Positions 1 to 7,053 are shown, numbered from the stretch's first letter. The stretch is 16,282 nt of DNA from Oscillospiraceae bacterium (GCA_017936985.1 JAGBEM010000210.1:1-16282), one strand, 5' to 3'. Translations and numbers: made by a program. Notes: generated by a model from the letters alone, not told the origin.

Positions 1-102
1 CTCGGTGCGGTCATAGTAGGTAACGGTGCCAAACTCTTTGATGCAGTCCCAGCTTAAGTCACCGGGATTTAAGGCGTGCCCGTCCAAGATGGTGATTTTC
101 AT
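1..102 (-). CDS. D-2-hydroxyacid dehydrogenase, N-terminal fragment (partial)
   Basis: Only the first 34 codons lie in the window; the gene continues past base 1. The translated start (MKITILDGHALNPGDLSWD, later YYDRT) matches the usual N-terminus of NAD(P)-dependent D-2-hydroxyacid dehydrogenases of the glycerate/phosphoglycerate dehydrogenase type, where the LDG-LNPGDLSW opening is common. These cytoplasmic enzymes reduce 2-keto acids such as hydroxypyruvate to D-2-hydroxy acids. The start is well supported by an AAGGAGG site (complement of 110-116) ending seven bases before the ATG. The Rossmann NAD-binding motif and the catalytic Arg/Glu/His lie outside the window, so the substrate cannot be judged. 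The family call is fairly safe; a specific gene name is not. Confidence 0.8.
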   Translation of the reverse strand, partial: MKITILDGHALNPGDLSWDCIKEFGTVTYYDRTE

Positions 103-168
103 AAAAATACCTCCTTGCAATGCAGGGTGAATTTTGGTAGGATAAGAAAAAAGCCTTGTGAGGTCAGT

Positions 169-801
169 ATGCGGATCATTTATCAGGATACGGATGTGCT
201 GGTGTGCGAGAAACCGCCCCGGGTGCTGTCCACCGACGAACCCGGCGGCTTGCTGGAACTGGTGCGGCAGGAACTGAATATGCCGGAGGCGGATGTGCGC
301 ACGGTGCACCGGTTGGATCGGGTGGTCAGCGGATTGATGGTGCTGGCGCGTAATGCCAAAAGTGCATCGGAATTGTCCCGGCAGATCCGGGAGGATGTGT
401 TCCAAAAGGAGTATCTGGCAGTCGTCCATGGGTGCCCGGATGTGGAACAGGGAACCCTGACTGACCTTCTGCTCCGGGATAAGGCCCGGAAGATGACGAT
501 GGTCGTTACCCAGCCGGGCAAGGGTGTGCAGGATGCTGTCCTTGAGTATGAAGTGGTTGCGAAAACGGAATGTATGAGCAAGGTGCAGATCTTATTAAAG
601 ACTGGGCGCACCCATCAGATCCGGGTGCAGTTTGCCAGCCGGGGGATGCCTCTCGTTGGCGAGCGGAAGTACAGCACGCTGGAAGACGATTGTGAGATCG
701 CGCTGTGGTCTCATAAGATCGGTTTTTTTCATCCGGCCACGGGGGAGTGGATGGAGTTTTCTTTAGAGCCGCCGGAAAGCTACCCCTGGAGCAGCTTTTG
801 A
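169..801 (+). CDS. RluA-family pseudouridine synthase
   Basis: A 210-aa cytoplasmic enzyme that should convert specific uridines in rRNA or tRNA to pseudouridine. It shows the family signature HRLD (residues 47-50, Asp50 the catalytic aspartate) followed by SG at 54-55, and the second signature GRTHQIRV (146-153). There is no S4 RNA-binding domain; the protein begins directly with the catalytic fold, as in short RluA/RluC-like proteins. Two signature positions are off-consensus: HRLDRVVSG has Val where Thr is usual before SG, and the EKPP segment (14-17) is followed by Arg where most members have Gly. I chose ATG 169 because GAGG at 160-163 precedes it; the open frame reaches an ATG at 76, but that would overlap the divergent dehydrogenase start. 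The 3' end overlaps the convergent YqxD gene by 22 bp. Target RNA unknown. Confidence 0.88.
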   Translation: MRIIYQDTDVLVCEKPPRVLSTDEPGGLLELVRQELNMPEADVRTVHRLDRVVSGLMVLARNAKSASELSRQIREDVFQKEYLAVVHGCPDVEQGTLTDLLLRDKARKMTMVVTQPGKGVQDAVLEYEVVAKTECMSKVQILLKTGRTHQIRVQFASRGMPLVGERKYSTLEDDCEIALWSHKIGFFHPATGEWMEFSLEPPESYPWSSF

Positions 802-1211
802 AAGGCTGCGGAAAAGGCTTGATCCTGTGCTGCGGTACGCTTTTTGGGGCCTTTGGTGCGACCGCCGGAAGTGCGGAATTTCCGGGCTTCGTGCCGCTGC
901 AGCAACAGAGCATCGATGTTGTAAACGGTGTATTCCCAACCGTCCTGGTGCAGCACCCGGGCGCCTTTGGCAAGACACATGGAGGCAAGGCCGTAGTCTT
1001 GGGTGATCACGATGTCGCCGGGGATGACCCGGTTGACAAGGGCAAAGTCTGCGCTGTCTGAGCCTTTGTCGATGACCAGCGTTTCGGCACCGGCTCTGCG
1101 GATCTCGTGGGCGGTATCGCATACGATCAGGCAATCCAAGTTTGACGCTTGGCAGATGGAAAGGGCGATGTCCGTAACTGGGCAGGCATCAGCGTCGATG
1201 AGCAGCTTCAT
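780..1211 (-). CDS. YaiI/YqxD family protein (DUF188/UPF0178)
   Basis: A 143-aa cytoplasmic protein of the YaiI/YqxD family, which has a PIN/NYN-nuclease-like fold and no settled function. Signatures are DADACPV near the N-terminus (residues 6-12), GDIVITQDYGLA in the middle, and the C-terminal SGGRTKGPKKRT stretch, all characteristic of the family. Length is normal (about 150 aa). The open frame extends three codons upstream to a GTG, but that GTG is part of the AGAGGTG ribosome site, so ATG at 1209-1211 is the better start. An extended -10 promoter lies just upstream. The gene is convergent with the pseudouridine synthase (22-bp 3' overlap, no separate terminator) and divergent from the cysteine-rich gene. 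Metal-dependent nuclease activity is a fold-based guess. Confidence 0.92.
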   Translation of the reverse strand: MKLLIDADACPVTDIALSICQASNLDCLIVCDTAHEIRRAGAETLVIDKGSDSADFALVNRVIPGDIVITQDYGLASMCLAKGARVLHQDGWEYTVYNIDALLLQRHEARKFRTSGGRTKGPKKRTAAQDQAFSAAFQKLLQG

Positions 1212-1231
1212 GTTTTTCACCTCTTGGACGC

Positions 1232-1260
1232 ATTATAACACAGATACCCTGGGAGGGCAA
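1232..1260 (-). promoter_or_regulatory. Promoter for the YqxD-family gene
   Basis: Read on the minus strand: TTGCCC (complement of 1255-1260), a 17-base spacer, then a perfect TATAAT (complement of 1232-1237) preceded by TG one base away, giving an extended -10. It sits about 20 bases upstream of the ATG. The -35 box overlaps the ribosome site of the divergent cysteine-rich gene. Confidence 0.6.
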
Positions 1261-1263
1261 CTT

Positions 1264-1521
1264 ATGGAACATTACAAATATGTGAAAAATGAAAAGTGCG
1301 AGTATTTTCCTTGCCACAAGGGAGCAGACCCAGAGCGTTTTAGTTGTCTGTTCTGCTATTGCCCACTGTATGCACTGGGGGAAAACTGCGGCGGCAGCTT
1401 TACTTACACCGAGCAGGGAATCAAGGATTGCTCGGGGTGCCTGAAGCCGCATCTGGCGGAAAACTATGATAAGATCATGGAAAAAATGGGCCTTGTGATG
1501 GAGCTGGCGAAAAGAAAATAA
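1264..1521 (+). CDS. Cysteine-rich small domain protein
   Basis: An 85-aa protein with eight cysteines (residues 12, 17, 28, 31, 33, 42, 56, 59) and several histidines. It matches the pattern of the 'cysteine-rich small domain' family found in clostridia and methanogens: EYFPCHKG, then FSCLFCYCPLY, then CxGCLKPH. The CxxCxC and CxxC spacings suggest it binds a metal or an iron-sulfur cluster, which is inference. There is no signal peptide, so it is probably cytoplasmic. The start has a GGGAGG ribosome site (1251-1256). A strong hairpin terminator follows directly. I see no obvious dedicated promoter; the 52-bp upstream gap also carries the divergent YqxD promoter. Function unknown. Confidence 0.85.
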   Translation: MEHYKYVKNEKCEYFPCHKGADPERFSCLFCYCPLYALGENCGGSFTYTEQGIKDCSGCLKPHLAENYDKIMEKMGLVMELAKRK

Positions 1522-1524
1522 AGG

Positions 1525-1555
1525 AAAGACCACCCGGATGGGTGGTCTTTTTGCT
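1525..1555 (+). terminator. Intrinsic terminator after the cysteine-rich gene
   Basis: A perfect 11-bp stem (AAAGACCACCC, 1525-1535, with its complement at 1540-1550), GGAT loop and a run of five T. It starts four bases after the stop codon. Confidence 0.9.
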
Positions 1556-1556
1556 T

Positions 1557-1686
1557 GCGGAGATGGAGGGATTTGATTTGCATTTTCATTCCCAGTGGGA
1601 ATGAAAATTATGGTGTTGCCGCCGTCCAGCCGTCGGCAAGCAGCAGTCCACTGGACTGCTGCATTTAGATTGGTTCAAATCCCCCA
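1557..1686. repeat. Structured element bounded by tRNA-Ser 3'-end copies
   Basis: Bases 1557-1576 repeat exactly the 20 bp at 1730-1749, the 3' end of tRNA-Ser. The other edge (1672-1686, GGTTCAAATCCCCCA) is an inverted near-copy of the same tRNA segment, so GGGATTTGA (1568-1576) can pair with TCAAATCCC (1675-1683). Inside this outer stem lie three hairpins: a 13-bp stem with a one-base centre (1582-1608), TTGCCG...CGGCAA (1616-1639), and an 11-bp stem with a one-base centre (1640-1662). No coding frame is evident. It could be a small palindromic or MITE-like repeat, the scar of an element integrated at the tRNA, or a structured RNA. Inverted tRNA-derived ends favour a mobile or remnant origin, but this is inference. 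Confidence 0.6.
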
Positions 1687-1687
1687 T

Positions 1688-1728
1688 AAAAACTAACACC
1701 CATCCTATTTGGATGGGTGTTAGTTTTT
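1688..1728 (-). terminator. Terminator of tRNA-Ser
   Basis: A perfect 18-bp stem (1688-1705 with 1711-1728) around a five-base loop, with A/T runs at both ends, directly abutting the tRNA's encoded CCA. On the minus strand it reads as the terminator of the tRNA transcript; its symmetry would also allow termination from the other side. Confidence 0.85.
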
Positions 1729-1818
1729 GGCGGAGATGGAGGGATTTGAACCCCCGCACGCCTTGCGGCGCCTAGCGGATTTCGAATCCGCACCCTTCAG
1801 CCACTTGGGTACATCTCC
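1728..1818 (-). tRNA. tRNA-Ser(CGA), CCA encoded
   Basis: On the minus strand the sequence folds as a class II tRNA. The acceptor is GGAGATG/CATCTCC, the D arm has a 3-bp CCC/GGG stem, and the anticodon stem GCGGA/TCCGC closes loop TTCGAAA. A long variable arm (CGCC-GCAA-GGCG) and a T arm with loop TTCAAAT follow. The anticodon CGA (complement of 1782-1784) reads serine codon UCG. The discriminator is G and CCA is encoded. The long variable arm and anticodon both fit serine. Confidence 0.95.
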
Positions 1819-1910
1819 GTGAGCTATGCCATTATATCAGCAGGATCGAAAAAAATCAAGTGTTTCGCTTTTTTCGTAAGATGGTGATAGGAAATTCTCC
1901 CATCGGTAGA

Positions 1911-1938
1911 TTGACAGCTCTTTTCCGAATGGTATAAT
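1911..1938 (+). promoter_or_regulatory. Promoter for the GH3 gene
   Basis: Perfect TTGACA (1911-1916) and perfect TATAAT (1933-1938) with a 16-base spacer, about 35 bases upstream of the GH3 start codon. This is the best vegetative sigma-A promoter in the window. A GGGAGG ribosome site follows at 1962-1967. Confidence 0.85.
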
Positions 1939-1972
1939 TAAGACAGAAATCTTGTGATTATGGGAGGTACTT

Positions 1973-3580
1973 ATGAAGCAAAGAATCCCCAAATTAGAGG
2001 AGATGACTCTCCGGGAAAAGATCAATCAAACCGTAGTGGTACTGATGCAGCGTGGAAAGCCCATTAACATTGCGCCGGGCGCTGCGTTTTTCTTCGGCCA
2101 GATCATTACAGAAGCAGACGAGGCTGGCCTGGATGAGCTGCGCGCGTATGTAAAGGATCTGAATGATAAGTGCAGCATTCCGCCGCTGATCACCTCAGAT
2201 TTTGAAAATGGCTGCGGCAGTATGATCAGCGCCCTGACGCCGCTGCCTTTTATGATGGGCCTGGGTGCGACGGATGATGCGTCCACTGCCTATGACTACG
2301 GTAAGGCTACTGCGTTGGAAGCCCGGTCGGTCGGCGCGAACTGGACGTTCTCTCCGGTCAGCGATCTGAACATAAACAGAAGAAATCCGCTGGTGAACAA
2401 CCGGGGCATGACGGACAATGTGGATCTGGCAGTGAAAATGCTGCCCCAGATCGTCAAGGGTATGCAGGACAACGGCTTGTCTGCCTGCTCCAAGCATTTT
2501 CCCGGTGACGGTATGGACTACCGGGATCAGCATATTGTGACAACTTACAACAGCTGCACCATGGAGCAATGGCGGGATACCTACGGAAAGGTGTTCCAGG
2601 CTATGATCGATGCGGGTGTGGATTCTATTATGGCAGGCCATATTGGTTTTCCTGCGTACCCCCAGAAGCTCAGTGAGCGGTTTGGCATGGCACTGCCTGC
2701 CACGCTGAACTATGAACTGATTACAAAGCTGCTGAAAGAGGAAATGGGCTTTGATGGCATCGTGGTGACGGATGCCATCAACATGGGCGGCTTTGCCGGT
2801 TGGTATGACACCAAGGAGCAGACGGAGATCGAATCCTTCAAAGCTGGCTGCGATATGATGCTCTGGCCTACGGAGAATTATCCGGATAATCTGGAAAAGG
2901 CGATCCTTTCCGGCGAGGTATCTATGGAGCGGCTGGATGATGCGGTGCGCCGCATTCTGCGGATCAAAGAGAAAAATGGTCTGTTTGACGAAAACAGAGA
3001 AGCCTTCAGAACCATCAGCCAAGAGGAAGCAGCCTTTGTTCGGAGAGTACAGAGAAGATGCGCAGAGCAGAGCATGACGCTGATCCGAGATAAGATGGGG
3101 CATTTCCCACTGGATCCCAAGAAAACACCGAAGATCGGCGTGTCGGTCATTGCGGAGCATGTGCCTGCCAAAAAGGAAGCGGCAGCTATCCGGGATGCGC
3201 TGGAACAGCGGGGCTTTACTGTGGAATATGTAGAAGAGGACAAGGTGTCGCTGGATGAGACGGTTAAGTTCTATGAACGAAACGATCTGATCCTTTACAC
3301 GACCTTCTCCCGGCCCTTCCGGCCCATCGGTTTCCTGGATTTTACCGGTCCGCGCGCCCAGAAGATCCAGAACATGCTGATTCCGGATTATGCGGTGGAC
3401 AAAGTGATCGTGGCTAATTTTGGCTCACCTTACATGGTCGACCAGTATTTTGAGAAAGTTCAGACCTGCGTCAACGGCTATTCCATGCTTGCGTGCAGTG
3501 TAGAGGCCTTTGTGCGGGCGGCTTGCGGAGAAATCGAGTTTTCCGGGAAAAGCCCTGTGGAATTGTATTGCGAAAAATAA
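1973..3580 (+). CDS. Glycoside hydrolase family 3 protein (NagZ-like)
   Basis: A 535-aa protein with a family 3 catalytic barrel (about residues 10-340) and a C-terminal alpha/beta domain (about 370-530). The nucleophile is probably Asp267 in VVTDAINMGG. KHFPGDG (174-180) followed by RDQH (184-187) aligns with the NagZ signature KHFPGHG...DSH, whose Asp-His pair (here Asp185/His187) acts in acid-base catalysis. That points to a beta-N-acetylhexosaminidase-type mechanism, perhaps on GlcNAc-containing muropeptides or imported glycans. The second His of the KHFPGHG motif is Asp here, and the substrate-loop motif is DFENG (76-80) rather than DQEGG. There is no signal peptide, so it should act in the cytoplasm. 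It has its own strong promoter; the YwaF-like gene follows at 83 bp. Exact substrate unknown. Confidence 0.85.
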   Translation: MKQRIPKLEEMTLREKINQTVVVLMQRGKPINIAPGAAFFFGQIITEADEAGLDELRAYVKDLNDKCSIPPLITSDFENGCGSMISALTPLPFMMGLGATDDASTAYDYGKATALEARSVGANWTFSPVSDLNINRRNPLVNNRGMTDNVDLAVKMLPQIVKGMQDNGLSACSKHFPGDGMDYRDQHIVTTYNSCTMEQWRDTYGKVFQAMIDAGVDSIMAGHIGFPAYPQKLSERFGMALPATLNYELITKLLKEEMGFDGIVVTDAINMGGFAGWYDTKEQTEIESFKAGCDMMLWPTENYPDNLEKAILSGEVSMERLDDAVRRILRIKEKNGLFDENREAFRTISQEEAAFVRRVQRRCAEQSMTLIRDKMGHFPLDPKKTPKIGVSVIAEHVPAKKEAAAIRDALEQRGFTVEYVEEDKVSLDETVKFYERNDLILYTTFSRPFRPIGFLDFTGPRAQKIQNMLIPDYAVDKVIVANFGSPYMVDQYFEKVQTCVNGYSMLACSVEAFVRAACGEIEFSGKSPVELYCEK

Positions 3581-3602
3581 GAAAACCTTAAGATGAAAGC
3601 CA

Positions 3603-3631
3603 TTGATTTTTGCCGGTTTATGCTTTATCCT
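3603..3631 (+). promoter_or_regulatory. Possible promoter for the YwaF-like gene
   Basis: TTGATT (3603-3608), 17-base spacer, TATCCT (3626-3631), in the gap between the GH3 and YwaF-like genes. The boxes are imperfect, and read-through from the GH3 gene is equally possible because no terminator lies between them. Confidence 0.35.
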
Positions 3632-3663
3632 ATTTTCAATAAAGCTGCATGGGAGGAAAGCAG

Positions 3664-4404
3664 ATGTTTCACAACTGGCTGATCGGCAATATGGGTGTCC
3701 GGGGCGAATATATGTATCAAAGCATACACATAGTTTCGACCATGGTAGTCCTGGCGGTGGTCATTATAACGACGCTTCTGGGGGCATCCAAAAAAATAGG
3801 GACAAAAGCCAAGCGCAGCATTTTGACGGGAATCTGCTGGTTTCAACTGGCGTTTGAAATTGGCTGGCGGCTGATATACCTGTTCGTCAAGAAGGATTCT
3901 GTTTTGTGCTGGTGGCCGCTGTATCCCTGCAATGTGGGCGGCATTTTGATCCCGCTGTTTGCTTTATTGGATTGCAAAACAGGAAAGAAAATGTTTTACT
4001 TGTTCGGCTTTGTTGGCGGATGCTTGACTTTTGCGCTGCCGGAAGGAATTTTTGTATCGGATGTTCTGGTGTTTCCGATCCTGAAAAGCATTCTTCAGCA
4101 TACGGGTCTGTTGATGATCCCTCTGTTTGAGTATGTAAGCAAAACATATCGCCCCACGCTGAAGGACATGGGATGGGTCGTTGCGGGACTTGTGATCCAT
4201 GTTATCAATTCGGAAGGAATTACCCGGCTTCTCGGTTTTACAGGTGACTATATGTTCTTCCGCAGCGGAATGCCCTTCGTGATACCGGGAGTACCGCAGT
4301 ATATCACATTGTCTGTTTTTGCAGTTGCGGTGTTGGCTTTGCTTTCTATTCTCAGCGATCCTAAAAGTGTGTTTAAAAGCAGAAAAAAGAATACAGTTGC
4401 ATAA
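3664..4404 (+). CDS. YwaF/TIGR02206-like integral membrane protein
   Basis: A 246-aa polytopic membrane protein with about six to seven hydrophobic segments (roughly residues 21-40, 53-74, 91-103, 110-127, 143-157, 168-185, 214-231). The segment WWPLYPCNVGGILIPL (83-98) and the later HTG (146-148) match the YwaF family (related to eukaryotic TMEM164), whose biochemical role in bacteria is not established. The C-terminus ends in a basic tail (KSRKK). I chose the ATG at 3664 because GGGAGG (3651-3656) lies seven bases before it; the in-frame ATG at 3649 overlaps that ribosome site. A terminator begins at 4407. Subfamily assignment is by motif only; function unknown. Confidence 0.78.
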   Translation: MFHNWLIGNMGVRGEYMYQSIHIVSTMVVLAVVIITTLLGASKKIGTKAKRSILTGICWFQLAFEIGWRLIYLFVKKDSVLCWWPLYPCNVGGILIPLFALLDCKTGKKMFYLFGFVGGCLTFALPEGIFVSDVLVFPILKSILQHTGLLMIPLFEYVSKTYRPTLKDMGWVVAGLVIHVINSEGITRLLGFTGDYMFFRSGMPFVIPGVPQYITLSVFAVAVLALLSILSDPKSVFKSRKKNTVA

Positions 4405-4406
4405 GG

Positions 4407-4433
4407 AAAGCCGCCCGTATGGGCGGCTTTTTT
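4407..4433 (+). terminator. Intrinsic terminator after the YwaF-like gene
   Basis: A perfect 10-bp stem (4407-4416 with 4421-4430), GTAT loop and a run of six T. It begins two bases after the stop codon. Confidence 0.9.
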
Positions 4434-4476
4434 GTGTACAAGCTGTAAGGAAATTGTAAATAATTTTGGTGAGTAC

Positions 4477-4504
4477 TTGCGCAAATACGCACTGATGATA
4501 AAAT
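4477..4504 (+). promoter_or_regulatory. Promoter for the cardiolipin synthase gene
   Basis: TTGCGC (4477-4482), 16-base spacer, TAAAAT (4499-4504) with an extended TG one base upstream. It lies just after the preceding terminator and 23 bases before the start codon, so it is well placed. Confidence 0.5.
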
Positions 4505-4527
4505 GATACAAAAAGGGGGAGAGGGAA

Positions 4528-6069
4528 ATGCCCGGCAGAAAGAAACAGAAGCCTGTGTTGAAAAGGATCGTATATGGAAGAACACTGCTGGTGATCGCGG
4601 CGCTGCTGCTGCAGATCGCACTGCTGCTTTCCACATGGATCTCCATTCTGGCGCAGATACCCTTTGTTACCGGCAGTGTGGCGGTTTTCACGGCGGTGAT
4701 GCTCATATGGGTGCTGAATACCCGGGAAAATCCTTCGATGAAGCTGTCCTGGTGTGTGCTGATCGCCATTATGCCGCTGTTCGGTACGGTGGTATACTTG
4801 TTCTTCAAATTGGATTTTGGTCATCGGGCAGGACGGCGACTGGTACACAGAAGCGTTGCGGAAAGCGAAAGGTATATGCAGGATACGGATGCCACTATGG
4901 AGAAGATCCGGGATCTGGAGCCGCAGATATATAGCCTGGCGAATTATCTGCAAAAACACGGCGCGCCGGTGTGCACCGCCAGGGATGTTACTTATTTTCC
5001 GGTGGGCGAAGATATGTTCCGGCAGATGCTGGAGGAACTGGAGAAGGCGGAGAGGTTTATTTTTCTGGAGTATTTCGCGATTGCGCCCAGTTCTATGTGG
5101 GATGAGATTCTGGAAATTCTGGAGCGAAAGGTCCAGCAGGGGGTAGAAGTTCGTGTCCTGTATGACGGCAGCTGCGCGGTTTCCTATTTTCCTCATGATT
5201 ACCCCAAAAGACTTGCCCAGAAGGGGATCGCCTGCAAGGTGTTTTCGCCTTTTCGTATTCTGGTATCCACCCATTACAACAACCGGGATCATCGGAAGAT
5301 CCTGGTGATCGACGGCAAGACTGCGTTTACCGGCGGCGTGAATATCCTTGACCGTTACATAAACCGCAAAGAGGTGTTCGGTCACTGGAAGGATACGGCG
5401 GTCATGGTCCGGGGGGATGCTGCTCGGGAGTTTACGAGAATATTCCTGCAAATGTGGAACATGATGGAAAAAGAGCCTGTGTATCAACCGTATCTGCTCC
5501 AGGATGATCAGAAGGCAGAGCAAGGGTATGTGATCCCCTTTGGTGATGGCCCTCACAGGAATGTGCGGTTGGGCAAGATGGTGTATCTGAATATCCTGAA
5601 TCAGGCAAAGAAATATGTGTACATCATGACTCCTTATCTGATCCTGGATAATGAAATGGTCACGGCATTGCAGTTTGCGGCTGAGCGCGGTGTGGATGTA
5701 AGGCTGGTCCTTCCCCATATTCCGGATAAAAAGTATGCGTTTGCGCTGGCAAAAAGCCATTATGAAGAATTGCTTGGTGCAGGAGTGCGGATCTATGAAT
5801 ACACACCGGGTTTTGTGCACGCCAAGACCTTTTTGTGCGATGATATGCAGGCTGTGGTGGGAACGATCAATCTGGATTACCGGAGTTTGTATCTGCATTA
5901 TGAGTGCGCAGCGTATCTTTATGATGTGCCAGCACTGAATGATATTCGCAAGGATTTTACAGATACCTTTGAAGTGTCGCAGGAGATCACCATGGAAATG
6001 GCGAAGAAGCGAAGTGTTCTCTCCCGGCTGACGGGATTTGTGCTGAAGATCGCGGCACCATTGATGTAA
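4528..6069 (+). CDS. cls: Cardiolipin synthase-type phospholipase D
   Basis: A 513-aa membrane enzyme that should condense two phosphatidylglycerol molecules into cardiolipin and glycerol. After a basic start there are hydrophobic segments at about 18-36, 45-62 and 72-92 (the PLDc_N-type anchor), followed by two phospholipase D domains. Both HKD motifs are intact: His255-x-Lys257-x4-Asp262 (HRKILVID) and His431-x-Lys433-x4-Asp438 (HAKTFLCD). Length is typical for bacterial Cls. The start has a purine-rich ribosome site (GGGGGAGAGGG). It stands alone between two terminators. Clostridia often carry several Cls paralogues, so related phospholipid transfer activity is possible. Confidence 0.93.
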   Translation: MPGRKKQKPVLKRIVYGRTLLVIAALLLQIALLLSTWISILAQIPFVTGSVAVFTAVMLIWVLNTRENPSMKLSWCVLIAIMPLFGTVVYLFFKLDFGHRAGRRLVHRSVAESERYMQDTDATMEKIRDLEPQIYSLANYLQKHGAPVCTARDVTYFPVGEDMFRQMLEELEKAERFIFLEYFAIAPSSMWDEILEILERKVQQGVEVRVLYDGSCAVSYFPHDYPKRLAQKGIACKVFSPFRILVSTHYNNRDHRKILVIDGKTAFTGGVNILDRYINRKEVFGHWKDTAVMVRGDAAREFTRIFLQMWNMMEKEPVYQPYLLQDDQKAEQGYVIPFGDGPHRNVRLGKMVYLNILNQAKKYVYIMTPYLILDNEMVTALQFAAERGVDVRLVLPHIPDKKYAFALAKSHYEELLGAGVRIYEYTPGFVHAKTFLCDDMQAVVGTINLDYRSLYLHYECAAYLYDVPALNDIRKDFTDTFEVSQEITMEMAKKRSVLSRLTGFVLKIAAPLM

Positions 6070-6071
6070 AG

Positions 6072-6100
6072 AAAAGCTCCTGTCATGGACAGGAGCTTTT
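6072..6100. terminator. Bidirectional terminator between cls and the EamA gene
   Basis: A perfect 13-bp stem (6072-6084 with 6088-6100) with a three-base ATG loop and A/T tracts on both sides. It sits just after the cls stop and overlaps the stop codon of the convergent transporter gene, so it can serve both. Confidence 0.85.
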
Positions 6101-6961
6101 GCGTTCACTTAAGAATGCGGCACCGAGGATCAAAATGGCACCGATGCTGCTGCCTGGGCTCATGGGCTCTTGCAAGAATAACGCAGAAAGTACGATGGCA
6201 AGGACTGGATCCAGATAGCTGTAAAGTGCGGCGATTTGCGCGCTCAGCTGGGGGATGGAGCCAAAGTACAGAGCATAGGCAATGCCTGTGTGTACGATAC
6301 CTGCAACTGCCAGCAGAGCCAGATCCGTACCGGTGGGGATTATGGCGGCATCAGAGAAGATCACATACGGCACAAGGGCTACGCCAGACACCAGGAGCTG
6401 GCAGAGGGTTCTGTCCAGGTTGGGAACATCGGTGATCTTTTTGTTCAGAATGATCACTGTAGCATAAAGCACAGCGGCACCCAGGCCGAACAGTATGCCT
6501 TTGGCGTCCTGCAATGCCGGCAGCCCGGTTTCCGGAACGCCGGATACCAGAACGATGCCTGCAAGGGCTGCCAAAATGCACAGGATCTTTCTGGCGTTCA
6601 GCTGCTCCCGGAAGAAGAGGGGGCTGACAAGGATCACAAGGATCGGTGCCAGGTAGTAGCACAGCGTTGTAGTGGCAACGGAGGTGTAAGTATAGGCTTC
6701 AAACAGTGCGATCCAGTTAAAACCCAGCGCGATACCTGACAATAGCAGAAGCAGTGCGTTTTTTCGCAAGGCAGTAAAGTCTGGCTTTTGCTTTTTGAAC
6801 AACAGAAGCAAAACCAGAAACAGCGCACCGATCCAGGCCCTGCCAAGGGCAATGGTGGCAGAGGGCAATGCAATATAGCGGCGGACCAGTCCAATGGTGC
6901 CGAAAATAGCCATGGACGCGATCAGTGCCAGACGGCTGTGTTTGGTGGATCTGCGTGGCAT
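6083..6961 (-). CDS. EamA/DMT superfamily transporter
   Basis: A 292-aa inner-membrane protein with about ten hydrophobic helices in two homologous EamA halves (roughly residues 10-140 and 155-288). This is the usual architecture of drug/metabolite transporters that export amino acids, metabolites or similar small molecules. The first half has the typical pattern of helices ending near SPLFFREQL; the second ends near FLQEPMSPGSSIGAILILGA, a characteristic EamA tail. I chose ATG at 6959-6961 because AAAGGAGTG lies just upstream; the frame stays open for 26 more codons, but that extension runs through the intergenic promoters. It is divergent from asnA. Substrate cannot be predicted. Confidence 0.9.
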   Translation of the reverse strand: MPRRSTKHSRLALIASMAIFGTIGLVRRYIALPSATIALGRAWIGALFLVLLLLFKKQKPDFTALRKNALLLLLSGIALGFNWIALFEAYTYTSVATTTLCYYLAPILVILVSPLFFREQLNARKILCILAALAGIVLVSGVPETGLPALQDAKGILFGLGAAVLYATVIILNKKITDVPNLDRTLCQLLVSGVALVPYVIFSDAAIIPTGTDLALLAVAGIVHTGIAYALYFGSIPQLSAQIAALYSYLDPVLAIVLSALFLQEPMSPGSSIGAILILGAAFLSERKSSCP

Positions 6962-6997
6962 ACATACACTCCTTTTGCTTTTGCTGGAATTGGCTAT

Positions 6998-7026
6998 AGT
7001 GTAGCATGAAAATCCAAAAAACACAA
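6998..7026 (-). promoter_or_regulatory. Possible promoter for the EamA transporter
   Basis: On the minus strand: TTGTGT (complement of 7021-7026), 17-base spacer, TACACT (complement of 6998-7003). Spacing is ideal but both boxes are imperfect. Confidence 0.4.
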
Positions 7027-7053
7027 CAACGCAAACCATCCGGCAAAACAGGG

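Noticed and set aside
76..168. An upstream ATG extending the pseudouridine synthase by 31 codons
   Set aside because: It would overlap the start of the divergent dehydrogenase gene, and the extra residues have no family similarity. ATG 169 has its own ribosome site.
1212..1220. A GTG start for the YqxD-family gene three codons upstream
   Set aside because: That GTG is part of the AGAGGTG ribosome site serving the ATG at 1209-1211.
1557..1749. The two 20-bp direct copies read as attL/attR of a functional integrated element
   Set aside because: Only about 150 bp lie between them, with no integrase or other gene. At most it is a scar or a non-autonomous repeat.
2195..3160. A 321-codon minus-strand frame inside the GH3 gene
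   Set aside because: Shadow of the GH3 coding frame, with no supporting signals.
3964..6108. A 714-codon open frame on the minus strand spanning the YwaF-like gene, a terminator, the cls promoter and cls
   Set aside because: It runs across two real genes and their intergenic signals, and its protein is a low-similarity His/Gln/Arg-rich sequence typical of shadows.
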